Below the pieces are notes generated by a model. It ran no database searches. It saw nothing but the letters and a program-made list of their open reading frames with translations, and was not told where the DNA came from. This document shows, piece after piece, positions 8,628-16,503 of a stretch of DNA of 34,766 nucleotides. Source of the stretch: Chloroflexota bacterium (lineage in GTDB: Bacteria > Chloroflexota > Limnocylindria > Limnocylindrales > CSP1-4). The translations under genes and the position numbers were made by a program. The number at the start of each line of letters is the position of its first letter. The stretch's first letter is position 1. The stretch lies in the NCBI GenBank assembly GCA_021812735.1, contig JAKAMV010000012.1, forward strand, positions 1 through 34,766, given 5' to 3'.

Positions 8628-10802
8628 CTACTCGCCCGCGACGACGCCGGCCAGCTCGAGCATCCGTTTCGCGGTGTAGGAGGGGCCCTCCTCTCGCGTC
8701 AGCTGGGCCAGGACGTCGATGGGCAGGTTGTCCACGAACGCGCCGTTGGGGTTGAACAGCAGGTGCTGGTCCACCGCCAGCCCGAAGGCGGAGCCCTCCT
8801 TGACCGCGTGGTAGAGGTTCCGAGGCGACACCGAATCGCCCACGTTGAGAACTTGGACCCCAGCAGCCCGGAGCTCCTCGAACAAGGTGGTCGCCGGCCG
8901 TGTGTGGCACGTGACCACATCGTCGACCTCAAGCTCGGCGAGCGCGAAGTCCCTGTCCCTGAGCACCACCGACCCGTCACGGATCTCGTGGACGGTGGTG
9001 GACGTGAGGACCGTCACGGGGAACTTGTACGGCTTCGAGTGGAGGACCTCGGCGTCGCCCTGCGCGAAGCGCTTCCAGGCGACGTACATGTGGATGACCT
9101 CGCAGTCGGCGGCGAACTCCCGGTTCTCCGTGACGATCGTCACCTGTCGTCCGATGCCTGCCAGCCAGGCGGCGGTGTCGACCGCGGCGTACGAGTCGCC
9201 CCACAGGAGGACCCGCTGGCCCACCTTGCGCATCCTCCGGCCACCCGGGTGGCATTCGCAGGCCGCCTTCGGGCAGGCCATCGTCTCCTCGAACGGGACG
9301 ACCTTCGACGCGTCGCCGTGGACCGGCGGCACGTAGGACGCGGCGCCCGTGGCGTTGAGGACGACGTCGAAGCCGCGCAGCTCCTCGACCGCGGGCGCGC
9401 GGTTGAGCCGCACGTCCACCTTGAGGTCAAGGATCTGGTCCCGGATCCAGTCCAGGTACCAGCGCATCTTCTCCTTGCCCGGCACCAGGCAGACATACTT
9501 CATGGCGCCGCCCAGCTCGCCCGACTTCTCGTAGAGCGTGACGTGGTGGCCGCGCTCGGTGGCGATGCGCGCCGCTTCCATGCCCGCCGGGCCGCCGCCG
9601 ACGACGGCCACCGTGACGGGTCGCTCGGTGCGGGTCATCTCGTCGTAGGCGGGCTGGCCGCAGGCCGCGTTGATGGAGCACGCGATCTCGTGCTTCGCCA
9701 TCAGCGACTCCTGCCAGCAGCCGCCGAGACAGGAGATGCACTTGCGGATCGCCTTGGTCCTGCCGTACTTGGCCTTGACCGGCCAGTACGGGTCGGCGAG
9801 GAGCTGGCGGGCGAGGCCCACGAGGTCCGTCTTGCCCTCGGCGAGGATCTGCTCGCAGTACTCGGGGTCGCGCAGGGAGTGCGACGTGATGACCGGGATC
9901 CTGACGACCTTCTTGGTCGCCTCGGCCGCGTACGTCGCCCAGCCCTGCGGGTAGTGCATCGGGTCGAAGCCGGCGCCCGGCGATTCCTGCATCCCCTGCG
10001 ACAGGTCGAGCGCAGCCACGCCGGCGCGTTCGAGGACGCGCGCGGTCTCGAGCCCCTCCTCCATGCCGCGCCCGCCCTCGCACCACTCCTCGAACGAGTA
10101 GCGCACCAGGACGGGGTAGTTCCTGCCGCACTTCTTCTTGATCGAGTCGATGACCGCGAGCGGGAACCGCATCCGGTTCTCGAACGAGCCGCCGAAGCGG
10201 TCGGTGCGCATGTTGAGGTACGGGCTCATGAACTCTGAGAGCAGGTACCCGTGCGCGGCGTGGAGCTCGACGGCGTCGAAGCCGGCCTGCTTGACGCGCC
10301 AGGCGGCCTCGGAGAACAGTTCCACGAGCTCGAGGATCTCCGGGATCGACGCCTCGCGGATCTCCTTGCCCTTCTCCTCGGCGTTCTCGTAGATGATCTC
10401 GTGGCCCGCCGACCAGGGCAGCTTGAGGACGCGGTCCGTGGCGCCGAGGGTGTTGTAGCGCGGGATCGCGCACTGGCGCCCGGGGTGCTGGAGCTGGACC
10501 GCGCACCTGGCGCCGTAGCGGTGCATCGAATCGGCGAGGCGGGCGAGGCCCGGGACGTAGTTGTCGCCGTCCGCCACGAGGCACGTCACCGTCGGCCGAC
10601 CAGTCTTCATGTCGGGCGTGGTGGCGCCCACGATCACGAAGCCCGTGCCGCCCTTGGCGATGTTGGCGTGGTGGTGGATATCACGCTCGCTGACCTCGCC
10701 GTCCGCGTGGGACGAGCTGATGTCGGTGGGGACGTGGACGATGCGGTTGGGAAGCGTCAGCGGCCCCAGCTGGAGCGGGCTGAACAGGTGCGGGAAGGAC
10801 AT
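8628..10802 (-). CDS. NADH:flavin oxidoreductase / 2,4-dienoyl-CoA reductase-type ene-reductase (BaiCD-like)
   Basis: This 724-residue multidomain flavoprotein probably reduces, or oxidises, a conjugated C=C bond next to a carbonyl or thioester. Residues 1-350 form an Old-Yellow-Enzyme TIM barrel (QLQHPGRQ near 103, ELHAAHGYLLSEF with His181/His184). A 4Fe-4S motif follows (Cys355, 358, 362 and 375). Then comes a FAD/NAD(P)H Rossmann pair starting at VAVVGGGPAG (about 398-407), with a second nucleotide fold near VLLWGDSYAAVDTA. Length is slightly above the 640-680 residues typical of the family. A Cys-rich insert (CPKAACEC) lies between the two dinucleotide folds. The ATG at 10802 has AGGAG at 10809-10813. 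It is divergent from an AraC regulator that probably controls it. Candidate substrates are enoyl-CoA, steroid or cyclic enone compounds. Confidence 0.9.
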   Translation of the reverse strand: MSFPHLFSPLQLGPLTLPNRIVHVPTDISSSHADGEVSERDIHHHANIAKGGTGFVIVGATTPDMKTGRPTVTCLVADGDNYVPGLARLADSMHRYGARCAVQLQHPGRQCAIPRYNTLGATDRVLKLPWSAGHEIIYENAEEKGKEIREASIPEILELVELFSEAAWRVKQAGFDAVELHAAHGYLLSEFMSPYLNMRTDRFGGSFENRMRFPLAVIDSIKKKCGRNYPVLVRYSFEEWCEGGRGMEEGLETARVLERAGVAALDLSQGMQESPGAGFDPMHYPQGWATYAAEATKKVVRIPVITSHSLRDPEYCEQILAEGKTDLVGLARQLLADPYWPVKAKYGRTKAIRKCISCLGGCWQESLMAKHEIACSINAACGQPAYDEMTRTERPVTVAVVGGGPAGMEAARIATERGHHVTLYEKSGELGGAMKYVCLVPGKEKMRWYLDWIRDQILDLKVDVRLNRAPAVEELRGFDVVLNATGAASYVPPVHGDASKVVPFEETMACPKAACECHPGGRRMRKVGQRVLLWGDSYAAVDTAAWLAGIGRQVTIVTENREFAADCEVIHMYVAWKRFAQGDAEVLHSKPYKFPVTVLTSTTVHEIRDGSVVLRDRDFALAELEVDDVVTCHTRPATTLFEELRAAGVQVLNVGDSVSPRNLYHAVKEGSAFGLAVDQHLLFNPNGAFVDNLPIDVLAQLTREEGPSYTAKRMLELAGVVAGE

Positions 10803-10841
10803 GCCTGACTCCTGTCGAACCGGCGCGGGTCGATTGCCCCG

Positions 10842-10870
10842 ATCGTCGGCCCGGCCGGCACCGCAGGCAA
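10842..10870 (-). promoter_or_regulatory. Possible promoter of the ene-reductase gene
   Basis: On the minus strand, TTGCCT (10865-10870), 17 nt, then GACGAT (10842-10847) resembles a weak sigma70 promoter. The -35 overlaps the inner AraC-like repeat at 10868-10882, the arrangement expected for an activator-dependent promoter. The -10 matches consensus at only three positions, so this is tentative. Confidence 0.35.
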
Positions 10871-10903
10871 TGCCAGCAGCGGTCGAACCAATGGCAGAAG
10901 CGG
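10868..10903. promoter_or_regulatory. Direct repeats with 21-bp period: probable AraC-family operator
   Basis: CAATGCCAGCAGCGG (10868-10882) and CAATGGCAGAAGCGG (10889-10903) match at 13 of 15 positions and start 21 bp apart, two helical turns. They lie in the 137-bp gap between the divergent ene-reductase and AraC-family genes. AraC-type regulators bind tandem half-sites at about this spacing, so these are likely the operator of the adjacent regulator. Confidence 0.65.
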
Positions 10904-10939
10904 CTGCCGACGCGGTCCGGTCCTGCCGGATCGATCCAA

Positions 10940-11935
10940 GTGGCCCTGTCCGTTCCGGCTGCAGACCGCAACCCTCCCCGCATGGCGGTGTACGTCTGGC
11001 CGCAGGCCATGGACCCGGACTTCCCGCTGGCCGTGCTCGAGTACGAGGTGCGGGGCGACCGAGACCCCATGCACTGGCACGACCACTTCGAGATCGCGCT
11101 GGTCCTCGACGGACGCGGCGTGTTCATGTTCGGCCGCCGGGCGCTGGAGGCGGAGACCGGCGACGTCTTCTTCATCGACAACTCACAGCCCCATGTCGCG
11201 CTGGCTGACCGCGGCGGGCCGATGCGACTGCTGCTGGTGCTGTTCCGACCCGAGCTCGTGGCGCCGCCCGGCTCCCGCGAGCTGGAACGCGGCTATCTCG
11301 CCCCGTTCCGGTTCGCGGACGGCCGCTCGCCGCGGGTCAGGTCGGGGTCGCCGCTGGCCCGGCAGGTGAGCGGGCTCCTGCGCGGCCTGCACGCGGCATG
11401 TGACCGGCAGGACCCGGCCGAGCGCCACGTGATGGACGCCACCCTCCGGCTCGCGCTGGGCCTCGTCAACCGCGATCCCGAGGCGGGCGCATCGCCGGAT
11501 GCGGTGCGCGCAGCTGCCGACCGTCGGGAGCAGATCCGGCCGGTGCTCGCCTTCGTGGACCGCCACTGCCGCGAGGCCATCACGCTCCAGGACGTGGCTG
11601 CGCTGGTGCACGTCAGCCCGTCCCGGGTGCGCCACGTGTTCAAGGACGTGACCGGCGTCAGCTTCAAGGAGTACGTCACGCAGGTGCGCGTGGCGGAGGC
11701 CAAGCGCCTCCTGCTCGACACCGAGCTTTCCGTCGCGGACATCGCCCGGACAGTGGCCTACACCAACCTCAACCAGTTCTACAAGGTGTTCTCGAGGTCT
11801 TGCGGCCTGTCGCCGGGCGAGTACCGCCGCCACTACGCGCCGCTGGCCGTCGAGGCCGGGCCGGCCGGCACACCGAGCCGCCGCGAGCTCCCGGCGAGCG
11901 CCAGCGCGGTGGCGGACGAGGAGGAGGCAAGATGA
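10940..11935 (+). CDS. AraC-family transcriptional regulator with cupin sensor domain
   Basis: This 331-residue DNA-binding regulator has an N-terminal cupin-like ligand pocket (HWHDHFEIALVLDG, then GDVFFIDNSQPHVA). At the C-terminus is a double helix-turn-helix domain covering roughly the last 100 residues before the tail (ITLQDVAALVHVSPSRVRH and LSVADIARTVAYTNLNQF, then the family's P-GEYRR ending). The start is uncertain: GTG at 10940 gives a 14-residue leader, whereas ATG at 10982 starts just before the cupin; neither has a clear ribosome site. The stop overlaps the downstream acetyltransferase start. Divergent orientation and the repeats at 10868-10903 point to control of the ene-reductase gene and of itself. 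The inducer is unknown. Confidence 0.9.
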   Translation: MALSVPAADRNPPRMAVYVWPQAMDPDFPLAVLEYEVRGDRDPMHWHDHFEIALVLDGRGVFMFGRRALEAETGDVFFIDNSQPHVALADRGGPMRLLLVLFRPELVAPPGSRELERGYLAPFRFADGRSPRVRSGSPLARQVSGLLRGLHAACDRQDPAERHVMDATLRLALGLVNRDPEAGASPDAVRAAADRREQIRPVLAFVDRHCREAITLQDVAALVHVSPSRVRHVFKDVTGVSFKEYVTQVRVAEAKRLLLDTELSVADIARTVAYTNLNQFYKVFSRSCGLSPGEYRRHYAPLAVEAGPAGTPSRRELPASASAVADEEEAR

Positions 11936-12813
11936 CGACCGCAGCCCCCGGGACCGTGGGCGTCCGGATCAGGGAGGCGGTGGACGCCGACTGGACCCAG
12001 GCGGGCCGGATCTGCTACGAGGCGTTCGCGGCGCTGGCCGACCAGCACGGGTTCCCGCACGACTTCCCCACCGTCGAGGCAGCGGCCGAGCCGATTCGCT
12101 GGCTGATCAACCACCCGGGGGTCTACGCCGTGGTGGCTGAGCAGGACGGGCACGTGCTGGGCTCCAACTTCCTCGACGAGCGTGGCACGGTCTCTGCGAT
12201 CGGGCCGATCAGCGTCGATCCCAACGCGCAGGACAACCATGTCGGACGCCTGCTCATGGAGGCCGTGCTCGCCCGGGCTCATGCCCAGCACGCCCCGGGC
12301 GTGCGGCTGCTCCAGATCGCCTACCACAACCGCTCGCTCAGCCTCTACGCGAAGCTGGGCATGGAGGTCCGCGGTGCGTTCGCGGCGATGCACGGGACGC
12401 CCATCCGCGAGCGCATCCCCGGCTATGACATCCGCCCCGCCACGATCGACGACGAGTACGCCATGAACTCGCTGTGCCTGCGCGTCCACGGGCACGAGCG
12501 GGCGGGCGAGGTGCGGGAGGCGATCGACGCGGGGGCCGCCCGCGTGGTGGAGCGCCTGGGTCGGATCAGCGGCTACACCACCAAGGTCAACTACTTCGCC
12601 CACTCGGTGGCCGAGACCAACGACGACCTCCGCGCGCTGATCAGCGAGGGCGAGGACTTCGGAACCCCTGGCTTCCTCGTGCCGCTTTCGAACAACGACC
12701 TGTTCCGCTGGTGCCTCGACCGCGGCCTCCGCGTGTTCTTCGTGCTCAACATGATGACCCTCGGCCTGTACCAGGAGCCCAAGGGCGCGTACCTGCCGTC
12801 AGTGGGGTACTGA
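11932..12813 (+). CDS. Tandem-domain GNAT acetyltransferase
   Basis: This 293-residue protein has two acyl-CoA N-acetyltransferase modules. The N-terminal half (about residues 10-145) carries the pattern ISVDPNAQDNHVGRLLMEAVL, a diverged acetyl-CoA loop in which the usual R/QxxGxG/A has become QDNHVG, plus the later NRSLSLYAKLGM. The C-terminal half (from about YDIRPATIDDEYAM) resembles the accessory domain of other double GNATs. The ATG at 11932 has GAGGAGG just upstream and overlaps the AraC stop (ATGA), so the pair is co-translated. The substrate is unknown; the coupling to the regulator suggests detoxification or modification of the compound sensed by it. Confidence 0.8.
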   Translation: MTTAAPGTVGVRIREAVDADWTQAGRICYEAFAALADQHGFPHDFPTVEAAAEPIRWLINHPGVYAVVAEQDGHVLGSNFLDERGTVSAIGPISVDPNAQDNHVGRLLMEAVLARAHAQHAPGVRLLQIAYHNRSLSLYAKLGMEVRGAFAAMHGTPIRERIPGYDIRPATIDDEYAMNSLCLRVHGHERAGEVREAIDAGAARVVERLGRISGYTTKVNYFAHSVAETNDDLRALISEGEDFGTPGFLVPLSNNDLFRWCLDRGLRVFFVLNMMTLGLYQEPKGAYLPSVGY

Positions 12814-12850
12814 GGGCTGTCCGCGGGCGCGCCGCCCGAGGTCCCGGCGC

Positions 12851-12938
12851 GGGCCGGGTCATCGCCCAGGTGCTCCGGGCCGGGTCATCGCCCAGGTGCT
12901 CCGGGCGCCGTAGCGAGCCCGCGGTGCTCCGGGCGCCG
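12851..12938. repeat. Short tandem repeats in convergent spacer
   Basis: A 26-nt unit is perfectly duplicated end to end at 12851-12876 and 12877-12902. Its 3' portion recurs as a 16-nt motif GGTGCTCCGGGCGCCG at 12895-12910 and again at 12923-12938. The repeats directly follow the acetyltransferase gene in a non-coding gap of 298 bp. Confidence 0.7.
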
Positions 12939-12947
12939 CGGATGTTC

Positions 12948-13078
12948 CTGAATACCGGTGGTGCCGGTGGCATGGCGCCGGCAGGCGCGCCCATGAGCGC
13001 GGAGCAGTGCTGGATACCGGCGCGGGCGGTGGTACGGTCCGGATCCGCGCCGACCACCGGCACGGCCGGTATTCAGCA
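12948..13078. repeat. Three related copies of a palindromic element (two direct, one inverted)
   Basis: The segment 12948-12970 (CTGAATACCGG...GGTGG) is repeated inverted at 13054-13076 with two mismatches over 23 nt. A third, diverged copy in the direct orientation starts at 13010 (CTGGATACCGG). The 13008-13033 arm can pair with 13053-13078 at 21 of 26 positions. The result is two alternative stem-loops between convergent genes, suitable as a bidirectional terminator or a mobile palindromic repeat. Confidence 0.7.
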
Positions 13079-13111
13079 GGGATCGCGGGAGCGGGTGGGT
13101 GAGGGCCAGGC

Positions 13112-14005
13112 TTATCTGGCCGGCGGCTCCTTGGCCGGGTACGTCGTCGCGGTCTCGCGCGTGTACTTGTCCCACAGCGCGCCGGCGTTCTTGGTCTGGA
13201 TGTACTCCATCATGTACTCCTGGCCGACGTCCACCGGGTAGCGCGACGCGAAGCCCACGCGCTCCATGGTCTCCTCGCGGCTCCAGCCCTTCGCGACCGC
13301 GGCCGCAACCGCGGCCTCCCACTCGAGCATGAAGGCGATCTGCGTGTGCAGGTAGTCCTTGTGCTGGACGGGGCCGTGGCCGGGGATCACGTGGTCGATG
13401 TCGAGCGCCCGGATCCGGTCGATCGCGGCGATCCACTGGTCGACGTTGGAGGTCATCAGCCAGGTCGTGCACTCGCTGAACACGGTGTCGCCGGTGAAGA
13501 CCGCGCGCTCCTCGGGGACGTACACGGCAACCTGGCCTGGGGTGTGGCCGGGGGTGTGGAGCAGGTGGAACGTCCGGTCGCCGACCTTGAGCGTGACGTC
13601 GCCGCTGAACACGATGTCCGCGGTGCCCATGTTCGCGTAGTAGGCCTCACGGTCGGGGACCAGCGCCGCGCCCTCCGGGTCGTCGGTCGGCAGCGCCTCC
13701 ATCGCGTACTCGAACGGGTCCAGTTCCGGGTAGACGGTCATGAACCGCTCGTGCACGCCCTGGTGGTGGATGATCGGCCCGGCGCCCCTGAACCAGTAGT
13801 TGCCGAAGATGTGGTCGACGTGGTGCTCGGTGTTGATCACGTACTGGATCGCGCCGTGCTGCTCGACGAGCCTGCGCATCTCGACCGCCTTGGACGGGAG
13901 CTGCGGCGTGTCGATCACGACGGGGCCCCGGGAGGTCGTCACGAACGAGGGGTTGCAGCCCCGGATCGTCGTGTCGGTGAAGATGCGGTCGGTGACCTGC
14001 TGCAT
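13112..14005 (-). CDS. Metallo-beta-lactamase-fold hydrolase with Glu in place of first zinc His
   Basis: This 297-residue hydrolase of the MBL superfamily is without a signal peptide and so is cytosolic. Metal-site motifs are in order: EHHVDH (residues 60-65), His154 in HTPGHTPGQ, Asp173 in FTGDTVF and His210 in VIPGHG. Normally the first motif is HxHxDH; here the first His is Glu60, which should change or weaken the first zinc site. The ATG at 14005 is chosen because the fold starts at once (MQQVTDRIFT) and GGGAG lies upstream; a longer extension would run into the SDR gene. It lies 23 bp after the SDR stop in the same direction, so the two probably form one operon. Likely activity is hydrolysis of an ester, lactone or thioester; substrate unknown. 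Confidence 0.88.
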   Translation of the reverse strand: MQQVTDRIFTDTTIRGCNPSFVTTSRGPVVIDTPQLPSKAVEMRRLVEQHGAIQYVINTEHHVDHIFGNYWFRGAGPIIHHQGVHERFMTVYPELDPFEYAMEALPTDDPEGAALVPDREAYYANMGTADIVFSGDVTLKVGDRTFHLLHTPGHTPGQVAVYVPEERAVFTGDTVFSECTTWLMTSNVDQWIAAIDRIRALDIDHVIPGHGPVQHKDYLHTQIAFMLEWEAAVAAAVAKGWSREETMERVGFASRYPVDVGQEYMMEYIQTKNAGALWDKYTRETATTYPAKEPPAR

Positions 14006-14028
14006 CGCGGGTTGACTCCCTGGGCTGG

Positions 14029-14814
14029 CTACTGGGTGGCGGTCAGGCCGCCGTCGAGGCCGATGGTCTGGCCGGTGATGAAGGAGGCGGCGTCGGAGAG
14101 GAGGAACACGACCGCGCCCGTCATGTCGTCGGTGCCGCCGACGCGCCCGAGCGGGATGCGGCTCACGAGGCCGGCCTTGAACGCCGGGTCGCCGAGCAGC
14201 ATCGCCACCTGCGGGGTGTCGACGAAGGTGGGCCGGATGCCGTTGACGCGGATGCCGTGCCGGGCCCACTCGGTGGCCCACTGGCGGGTCAGGGACTCGA
14301 CCGCTCCCTTGGCGGCGACGTACGCCGAGTAGCCCGCGTTGATCCCCAGCAGCGCCCGGACCGAGCTGAGGTTCACGATCCGCCCCCCCTCGCCCTGGCG
14401 GACCATCTGCCGGACCGCCGCCTGGGTGGGGATCACCACGGAGCGGACGTTGAGCTCCATGATCCAGTCCCAGGCGTCGCGCGGGTAGTCCTGCGCGTCG
14501 AACAGCACCCTGCCGGCGCCGCCTCCCACGCAGTTGACCACCAGGTCCAGCTGGCCGTACCGCTCCACCGCCGCCGTCACGGCCCGCTCACAGTCGTCCT
14601 CGACCGTGGCGTCCATCTCCAGCCCGAACGCGTCGCCGCCGCCGCTGCGGACGGCCTCAGCGGCGGCCTCGGCCTTGTCGAGCGTGCGGTTGGCGACGAC
14701 GACCTTCGCGCCAGCGCCGGCCAGGGCGCGCGACACCGCCGCGCCGATGGCCCCCCCGCCCCCGGGCACGAGCGCGACATGGCCCTGCAGGCTGAAGACG
14801 TCGAGATAGCTCAT
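14029..14814 (-). CDS. Short-chain dehydrogenase/reductase (gluconate 5-dehydrogenase-like)
   Basis: This 261-residue classical SDR oxidises or reduces an alcohol/ketone with NAD(P). The cofactor loop is PGGGGAIG (residues 17-24), where Thr of the common TGxxxGIG is replaced by Pro. NCVGGGAG follows the fourth strand, and the active site has Ser150/151, Tyr165 and Lys169 (YVAAK). The C-terminal sequence ITGQTIGLDGG is typical of sugar-acid and ketoacyl-type SDRs. The ATG at 14814 has AAAGGA six bases upstream. A good promoter and an operator palindrome (14863-14873) precede it, in a gap shared with the divergent GntR gene, so regulation by that protein is likely. Confidence 0.92.
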   Translation of the reverse strand: MSYLDVFSLQGHVALVPGGGGAIGAAVSRALAGAGAKVVVANRTLDKAEAAAEAVRSGGGDAFGLEMDATVEDDCERAVTAAVERYGQLDLVVNCVGGGAGRVLFDAQDYPRDAWDWIMELNVRSVVIPTQAAVRQMVRQGEGGRIVNLSSVRALLGINAGYSAYVAAKGAVESLTRQWATEWARHGIRVNGIRPTFVDTPQVAMLLGDPAFKAGLVSRIPLGRVGGTDDMTGAVVFLLSDAASFITGQTIGLDGGLTATQ

Positions 14815-14862
14815 GCGGCATCCTTTCCGAGGCGCGTCCCGGGGGCTTGGAAACGCGTATCA

Positions 14863-14873
14863 TCGATGATCGA
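14863..14873. promoter_or_regulatory. Operator site 1, TCGATGATCGA
   Basis: This perfect TCGATNATCGA palindrome, set within a longer ATCATCGATGAT palindrome (14859-14870), lies between the divergent SDR and GntR genes. It overlaps the -10 end and the expected start of transcription of the minus-strand promoter, so a bound repressor would block it. Confidence 0.75.
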
Positions 14874-14901
14874 GAATAGAGGACCCGCGTAGGCCGGTCA
14901 A
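14873..14901 (-). promoter_or_regulatory. Sigma70-type promoter for the SDR/MBL operon
   Basis: On the minus strand, TTGACC (14896-14901) is followed after 17 nt by TATTCT (14873-14878). Both boxes and the spacing are near consensus. The operator palindrome begins at the last base of the -10. Confidence 0.7.
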
Positions 14902-14930
14902 CGATCCGGCGGCGGGTGCGCGGAGGCGCG

Positions 14931-15602
14931 ATGACGGACGAGGGCTCGATCACGCGCAACGTCCTGGCGGACCAGGTGCGCGACTACCTGCTGCGGGGTG
15001 TCTTCAGCGGCCAGTTCCCGCCAGACTCGCGGATCGTGGAGACGCACGTGGCCCGCGACATGGGCACCAGCCAGGCGCCCGTGCGCGAGGCGCTCCGGGC
15101 CCTCGAGGCGCTCGGCGTGGTGGACATCAGGCCGTTCAAGGGCGCGCGCGTGCGGCGCCCGTCCCCGGAGGAGCTCCTCGAGGCGTACGAGGTGCGGGCC
15201 ACGCTCGAGACGCTCGGCGCGCGGCTGGGCGTGCCCCGGATGACCGTCGGCGACCTGGCCGAGATCACCGAGCTCCACGACGCTCTCCAGTCGGCGGCCG
15301 CCCAGGGCGATCGGCACGTGGTGGCCGAGCGCGATGCGGCATTCCACGCCCGCATGCTGCAGCTCTCCGGCAACTCCATGCTGTCGCGCGTTTGGCGGTC
15401 GCTCGAGCCGGTGTCGCGCACCTACATCACGCTCGTCGCTCCGAACGCCGACCCGGCCTGGACCGCCGGCCTCCATCCGCCCATCCTGGCCGCGCTGCGC
15501 AAGCGGGACCCGGCCGCGGTTGAGGCAGCGCTGGTGCGCCACTTCGAGGAGGCGTCGCGGCGCATGATCAGCGGCCTCACCGGCCTGGTCCCGAAGGCCT
15601 GA
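14931..15602 (+). CDS. GntR-family regulator, FadR/FCD subfamily (copy 1)
   Basis: This 223-residue ligand-responsive repressor or activator has an N-terminal winged helix with recognition segment GTSQAPVREALRALEALG. It is followed by an all-helical FCD ligand domain with the metal-site pattern (DAAFHARM, LHPPILAAL, VRHFEEA). FCD proteins usually bind organic acids or sugar acids with a metal ion. The ATG at 14931 is four bases after GGAGG (14922-14926); an upstream GTG at 14916 is less likely. It is divergent from the SDR gene across operator site 1, suggesting autoregulation. It is closely similar over its whole length to the regulator at 17388, especially in the recognition helix, so both probably read the same operators. 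Confidence 0.93.
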   Translation: MTDEGSITRNVLADQVRDYLLRGVFSGQFPPDSRIVETHVARDMGTSQAPVREALRALEALGVVDIRPFKGARVRRPSPEELLEAYEVRATLETLGARLGVPRMTVGDLAEITELHDALQSAAAQGDRHVVAERDAAFHARMLQLSGNSMLSRVWRSLEPVSRTYITLVAPNADPAWTAGLHPPILAALRKRDPAAVEAALVRHFEEASRRMISGLTGLVPKA

Positions 15603-15640
15603 CGCGCAGCGTCTTGGGTCGGGCACCGACCGGCAAGCCA

Positions 15641-16477
15641 ATGCGCGACCGCCCCGGCATGCCCATCGCAGCGGGTGGATCCGCCCTGCCCGACTTCGAC
15701 CTCCCGAACCTCCGCGACGTGGGCGGGCCGCGCGCCGCACACGGGACTCGCGTGCGCCTCGGGCTCGTGTTCCGGTCGCCGGCGCTCGCCGCCGCAACCG
15801 CCCGAGACCTCGAGACGCTGGCCCGCCTGGGCCTCCGGACGGTGGTGGACCTGCGGTCGGCCGGGGAGCGGGAGCGCGTCCCCGAGGCCCACCTGCTGCC
15901 GTCGGGGGCGAGGTACGTGCTGGCCGATGTCAGCGGCGACACCGTGGCCCTGAGCCCGATGTGGCAGCTCCACGCGCTGCAGACGGTGGGGGAGCGGCAG
16001 GCTGCGTTCGCCGACGGGCGCGCCGAGGCGGGCTTCGAAGCCAAGTTCCGCGGCTTCGTCACGGGCGACGGGCCACGACGGGCGTTCGGCCAGCTGTTCG
16101 CCGAGCTGGCCGAGCCCGGCGGCCTGCCCGCGGTCTTCCACTGCTCCACAGGCAAGGACCGCACCGGCTGGGCGGCCGCCGTCCTGCTGGCCTACCTGGG
16201 CGTGCCCGAGGACGCGGTGATGGCCGACTTCCTCGCGGGCAATGCGGCCATCCGGGCCCTGCTGCAGCCGGCGATCGACCGCCACGTGGCCGACGGCGGC
16301 CGCCCGGGCGACCTCGACGCTCTCGTCGGCGTGCGGCCCGCGTACCTCCAGGCGGGGCTGGATGAAGCGGGCCGACGGTACGGGACGGTGGAGCGCTACG
16401 TCGAGGATGGGCTTGGCCTGGGCATGGCGGCAGGCGAGCGCCTGCGGGGAGCCCTTCTTGAGCCGGCGACGGCCTAG
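15641..16477 (+). CDS. Tyrosine-phosphatase-like protein (Y_phosphatase3 family)
   Basis: This 278-residue phosphatase has the P-loop HCSTGKDRTG (Cys168 nucleophile, Arg174) and the family's N-terminal NLRDVGG motif near residue 23, with FRSPAL a little later. The family hydrolyses phosphotyrosine, phosphoinositides or small phosphorylated compounds. It is cytosolic, with no signal peptide. I chose ATG 15641; ATG 15659 would also keep the whole domain, and there is no clear ribosome site at either. It lies 38 bp behind the GntR gene in the same direction and is probably co-transcribed. In a cluster with dikinase-like proteins it might remove phosphate from a pathway intermediate, which is inference. 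Confidence 0.88.
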   Translation: MRDRPGMPIAAGGSALPDFDLPNLRDVGGPRAAHGTRVRLGLVFRSPALAAATARDLETLARLGLRTVVDLRSAGERERVPEAHLLPSGARYVLADVSGDTVALSPMWQLHALQTVGERQAAFADGRAEAGFEAKFRGFVTGDGPRRAFGQLFAELAEPGGLPAVFHCSTGKDRTGWAAAVLLAYLGVPEDAVMADFLAGNAAIRALLQPAIDRHVADGGRPGDLDALVGVRPAYLQAGLDEAGRRYGTVERYVEDGLGLGMAAGERLRGALLEPATA

Positions 16478-16503
16478 CCGGATCGCGGGTTCCGAGCAGC
16501 CGA

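Noticed and set aside
7497..10238. 913-codon open frame on the plus strand across the ROK gene and antisense to the ene-reductase
   Set aside because: It is a low-complexity Arg/Gly/Ala-rich translation with no domain, lying over two well-supported genes in other frames. This is a product of high GC and few stop codons.
10928..10937. GGATCGATCC palindrome as another member of the TCGATNATCGA operator set
   Set aside because: It lacks the one-base centre and the ATCGA arm. It shares only the GATC/ATCGAT core, common by chance, and lies in a region with its own AraC-type repeats.
12851..13078. CRISPR array
   Set aside because: The repeat units are only two or three, abut without unique spacers of regular length, and no cas gene is near.
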